DNA of 7,790 bases from an uncultured Eubacteriales bacterium. Lineage in GTDB: Bacteria; Bacillota; Clostridia; Oscillospirales; Oscillospiraceae. The notes below the pieces were generated by a model that saw nothing but the letters and a program-made list of their open reading frames with translations, was not told the DNA's origin and ran no database searches. The stretch's first letter is position 1. The number at the start of each line of letters is the position of its first letter. Positions 5,356-7,790 of the stretch are shown in pieces. Made by a program: the position numbers and the translations under genes. Location of the stretch: the NCBI GenBank assembly GCA_900553135.1, contig USCO01000102.1, positions 1-7,790 of the forward strand, written 5' to 3'.

Positions 5356-5381
5356 TAACACCGTTAACTATATGAGAGGAG
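5341..5381 (+). promoter_or_regulatory. 41-base palindrome: predicted MarR operator running into the ribosome site
   Basis: The left arm CTCCTCTCATATACTTAAC (5341-5359) and right arm GTTAACTATATGAGAGGAG (5363-5381) are inverted repeats matching at 18 of 19 positions around a three-base centre ACC. The only mismatch is C5354 against C5368. The palindrome covers the -10 element, the predicted transcription start and most of the AGGAGG ribosome site (5377-5382). It is much longer than the usual MarR operator of about 16-20 bases, so it may hold overlapping sites or act at RNA level as well. Confidence 0.8.
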
Positions 5382-5393
5382 GATAATCCATCT

Positions 5394-5840
5394 GTGGAAT
5401 GGACCGATATGATGCACTACCAACAGCAGCTTCAAAAGGTCATGCGCTCTTTGCTGCCCCTGCGGAAATCGCTGCTCACTGCCAGCGAGTGCGAGCTTTT
5501 GGCCCACCTGTATTTGCAGCCGGAGCAGAATACTCCCGTCCTGCTCAGCCAGGGCAGCGGCATGAAAAAAGAGGCCGTAAGCCGCTGTTTAAAATCCCTC
5601 TATGAAAAAAACTGCATCCGAAAGGAGCGGCAGCTGGCGGACGAGCGGAGCTATCGGCTGTTTATCACCGAAACCGGTCTGTCGGAGCTGAAAAAGGGTT
5701 ACGAGAGCATTTTGCAGCCCTTTTATGACCTGTGGCGCAGCGCCGGGGACGATTTTGAAGTTTTTATGACCTACGCCGACCGGCTGGCGGCACACATTGA
5801 GAAAGGACAGGATCAGACCCGTGACCATGAAGTTTTATGA
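5394..5840 (+). CDS. MarR-family winged-helix transcriptional regulator
   Basis: This 148-residue protein is assigned a GTG start at 5394, 11 bases after GGAGG (5378-5382), which is a rather long spacing. The next in-frame ATG at 5409 is too far from that site. The domain order fits MarR: a helical N-terminus (HYQQQLQKVMRSLLPL), SECELLAHLYLQPEQN as the first DNA-binding-domain helix, then GMKKEAVSRCLKSLYEKNCIRKER as the recognition helix, then the wing with ADERSYRLFITETG, a variant of the conserved DxR wing motif, and helical C-terminal dimerisation segments. MarR proteins usually repress their own operon and a linked transporter until an aromatic or phenolic ligand, or oxidation, releases them. 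Here a 41-base palindrome overlays its promoter, and the gene overlaps a FUSC-family membrane protein gene, so autorepression and control of export are likely. There are two cysteines, in ASECEL and KNCIR. Confidence 0.93.
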   Translation: MEWTDMMHYQQQLQKVMRSLLPLRKSLLTASECELLAHLYLQPEQNTPVLLSQGSGMKKEAVSRCLKSLYEKNCIRKERQLADERSYRLFITETGLSELKKGYESILQPFYDLWRSAGDDFEVFMTYADRLAAHIEKGQDQTRDHEVL

Positions 5841-6891
5841 CGCCCTGCAGCTGGACCCCGCCATTCTGAAACGGCGGATCGCCGCTTGTGATACCCGGCG
5901 GGAGAAGGAGTATTACTGGTTGGCCATGGCGGTGCGCTCCGTGCTGATCGTGGCCTTTGCCATTGTGTTTATCAGCCTGCTGTCCGCTCTGTTCAGCGCT
6001 GACAACACACCCCTGGCGGTGGCGCTGTTCTGCATGATGCTGGGCATCCGCTTTGTGAACTTTGAGTACTGCATCGGCGATTCCCTCGTCACCCTGGCGG
6101 CGGTACTGGCCATTTTGGTGTTTGTCCCTTGCGCCGCGGCGGTGCTGCCCCCCATCCTGCTGATCCCCCTGCACTTTGCGGCCTTCTTCGGCCTGCTCTG
6201 CATGACCACCCAGCGGCCGGAAATGGGCAACGGCGGCCTATACAGCTTCGCCTACGTCTATCTGACGGGAAACCCGGTGGCGGGGGAGGCTCTGGTGCGC
6301 CGGTGCCTGCTGGCCCTGGTGGGCTATCTGATCTGCGCTGCCATTCTGTTTTTCAAGCACCGGCACCAGCACCGGGACACCCGGTTTCACCATGTGGTGC
6401 GCCGGTTTGACCTCTCCTCCCCCCTGCACCTCTGGCGGATCCGCATGTCCCTGGGGGTAAGCCTGGTACTCACCGCCGGGCAGGCCTTTGGGGTGGAGCG
6501 GTTCATGTGGATGGGCTTTGCCTGCGCCTCCCTGCTGTCCGAGTACCCCTACTCCGGCAGCACCTTCTCCCGCTTCTGCCAGCGGATCGTGGGCGTGATC
6601 GCGGGGTCGGGCGCCTTTTACCTCCTCTATCTCATTACCCCGGACGCCCTCCATCCCCTCATGGGACCCCTGGGCGGACTTTGCCTGGGCTTCTGCGTGG
6701 ATTACCGGTATAAAACGGCCATGAACTGCTTTGGCGCGCTGATGCTGGGAACGGGGATCTATGGGCTCCAGGGCGCCGTGGTCCTGCGTATCGTGGACAC
6801 CGTTCTGGGCGTCACCTTCGGTATGATTTTTGCCGCGGCCTTCCACTGGCTGGCGGCAGTCCACCTGCTCCCCGATCCGGAGGAGACGTAA
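5821..6891 (+). CDS. FUSC-family (fusaric acid resistance / aromatic acid exporter-like) membrane protein
   Basis: This protein has 356 residues from the GTG at 5821, which lies eight bases after AGGA (5809-5812). An ATG six bases later (5827) is the alternative start, but its ribosome site would be 14 bases away. After an amphipathic N-terminus there are two hydrophobic blocks: about residues 35-130, and about 205-345 following a basic loop (FFKHRHQHRDTRFHHVVRRFD, preceded by one further helix near 160-180). The second block has the FUSC_2 pattern: RIRMSLGVSLVLTAGQAFGVERFMWMG, then a SEYPYSGSTFSRFCQRIVGVIAGSGAFYLLY stretch with the conserved R-x2-Q-R-hhG turn. FUSC proteins such as AaeB are inner membrane exporters of aromatic acids, often larger (about 600-700 residues); this shorter form is common in Firmicutes. 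The substrate is unknown. It overlaps the marR end by 20 bases, so translation is coupled. Confidence 0.9.
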   Translation: MTMKFYDALQLDPAILKRRIAACDTRREKEYYWLAMAVRSVLIVAFAIVFISLLSALFSADNTPLAVALFCMMLGIRFVNFEYCIGDSLVTLAAVLAILVFVPCAAAVLPPILLIPLHFAAFFGLLCMTTQRPEMGNGGLYSFAYVYLTGNPVAGEALVRRCLLALVGYLICAAILFFKHRHQHRDTRFHHVVRRFDLSSPLHLWRIRMSLGVSLVLTAGQAFGVERFMWMGFACASLLSEYPYSGSTFSRFCQRIVGVIAGSGAFYLLYLITPDALHPLMGPLGGLCLGFCVDYRYKTAMNCFGALMLGTGIYGLQGAVVLRIVDTVLGVTFGMIFAAAFHWLAAVHLLPDPEET

Positions 6892-6930
6892 TTAGCCCGG
6901 AATGGCTCCAAAACGAAGTAGAAAAAATCC

Positions 6931-6973
6931 AGATAGGTCCCCGGCTTTCAAGCCGGGGACCTATCTCTTTTTT
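6931..6973. terminator. Terminator between the FUSC and LysR genes
   Basis: AGATAGGTCCCCGGCTT (6931-6947) and AAGCCGGGGACCTATCT (6950-6966) form a perfect 17-base inverted repeat, effectively closing on a TTTCAA loop. A run of six T follows (6968-6973). A run of six A before the left arm lets it serve the convergent lysR-type gene as well. Confidence 0.95.
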
Positions 6974-6991
6974 CTGATTCTCAATGACAAG

Positions 6992-7790
6992 TCACGGGAA
7001 CAGCTGCTCCCGCAGCCGTTCCAAAAACAGCTCCGCCGCCTTGGAAAAAATCTGGGACTTCTTCCACACCAGATACATCCCAAGTTCCAATTTGGGCTCC
7101 AGGGTTCGGAACAGCTGGCTGCCCCGGGTATTCACCAGCTTATCCAGGGTGAATGCATAGCCCATCCCCTCGTCCACCATGAGGGATGCGTTGTAAATGA
7201 GGTTATAGGTGGCCACGGTGTGCAGCTGCTCCGGTTCCCGTCCCAGCCAGCGGTACAGGCCGCTCTTGTTGTCCACCTGCCGGGACAAAATCAGGGGCTT
7301 GTCCCACAGGTCCTGGGGCAAAATCCGCTCCTGTTGGGCCAGGGGACTGTCCCGCCGCATCAGGATACCCCAGGTGTCCTTCATGGGCAGCTCCAGATAG
7401 TGATACTTGATTTTATCAATATCCCCCAGCAGCACGCCGAAATCCAGCAGCCCCTTGTCCAGGCGCTCACACACATCCACCGCGTCGCCGCTGACGATGT
7501 GAAAGTGGATGCCCGGACTGTGCTCCTGCAGTTGCTTGGCGGTGCGGGCGATCTGCCGCATTCCGTCCGTCTCGCCGGTACCGATGTAAATATCTCCGCT
7601 GACGGTGTCGTCAGACTGGGCGATCTCCTTTTCCGTCCGTCCCACCAGGTCCAAAATTTCCTCGGCCCGCTTGCGCAGCAGCATCCCCTCTTCCGTGAGG
7701 ACGATCTTCCGGCTGCCCCGGACCATCAGCTGCTTGCCCAGCTCCTCCTCCAGCTCCTTGAGCTGCCGGGACAGGGTGGGCTGGGTCAGG
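6992..7790 (-). CDS. LysR-family transcriptional regulator, start beyond the window edge
   Basis: The frame is open to the last base and gives 265 residues. It begins, in the window, with LTQPTLSRQLKELEEELGKQL, the recognition helix and following helix of the LysR HTH domain, then VRGSRKIVLTEEGMLLRKRAEEIL, the wing and linker helix. The family start is normally about 25-30 residues further upstream, so an internal ATG near 7726 is not the true start. The C-terminal part is a PBP2-like effector-binding domain (GDIYIGTGETDGMRQIA, then LDFGVLLGDIDKIKYHYLEL, then WGILMRRDSPLA). LysR proteins are usually tetrameric and regulate a divergently transcribed neighbour, which would lie to the right, outside this window. 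The ligand is unknown. It converges on the FUSC gene, and a bidirectional hairpin separates them, so it probably does not control FUSC. Confidence 0.95.
   Translation of the reverse strand, partial: LTQPTLSRQLKELEEELGKQLMVRGSRKIVLTEEGMLLRKRAEEILDLVGRTEKEIAQSDDTVSGDIYIGTGETDGMRQIARTAKQLQEHSPGIHFHIVSGDAVDVCERLDKGLLDFGVLLGDIDKIKYHYLELPMKDTWGILMRRDSPLAQQERILPQDLWDKPLILSRQVDNKSGLYRWLGREPEQLHTVATYNLIYNASLMVDEGMGYAFTLDKLVNTRGSQLFRTLEPKLELGMYLVWKKSQIFSKAAELFLERLREQLFP

Noticed and set aside
6238..6864. 208-codon open frame on the minus strand
   Set aside because: It is the antisense of the FUSC gene; composition is typical of a shadow frame and no domain is visible.

Overview
The window looks like chromosomal DNA of a high-GC member of the Clostridia, most likely the Oscillospiraceae (Flavonifractor / Pseudoflavonifractor / Lawsonibacter type). 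That placement is inferred from GC-rich coding sequence, strong AGGAGG-type ribosome sites, consensus sigma-A promoters, and the family mix (DUF5714, DUF2200, XRE, TetR, MarR-FUSC). No species can be named from the sequence alone. I see no rRNA, tRNA, CRISPR array, insertion sequence or phage gene.

Layout. Positions 1-1526 (+) are the end of an operon: the C-terminal part of a YfcE-type metallophosphoesterase, a DUF6933-like protein and a cysteine-rich DUF5714 protein. A long bidirectional terminator separates it from a small helical protein (1578-1787, -). That gene is divergent from an XRE-type regulator (1952-2401, +), and the two promoters carry the same TATACTGGG core in mirror orientation. 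After a second bidirectional terminator comes a two-gene minus-strand operon, macro domain then DUF2200 (3355 down to 2482). It is divergent from a TetR regulator (3506-4063, +). The TetR gene is followed by a hairpin and two small uncharacterised membrane proteins (4133-4576 and 4580-5245). Next is a MarR regulator overlapping a FUSC-family membrane protein (5394-6891, +). The right end is a convergent LysR regulator (6992-7790, -) cut by the window edge.

How the genes work together. Two regulator-plus-membrane-protein cassettes sit side by side. In the first, a 15-bp palindrome overlaps the -10 element of the tetR gene, and a near-identical 13-bp palindrome lies just before the first membrane gene, which suggests that TetR controls both itself and the membrane pair. 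In the second, a 41-bp near-perfect palindrome (18 of 19 arm pairs) is centred on the predicted start of marR transcription and runs into its ribosome site, which suggests autorepression of a marR-FUSC efflux operon.

The most notable signals are this MarR palindrome, the possibility that it also hides the ribosome site in read-through RNA, the shared TetR operators, and the unnamed membrane protein pair. All regulatory assignments are inferences from sequence symmetry and position.
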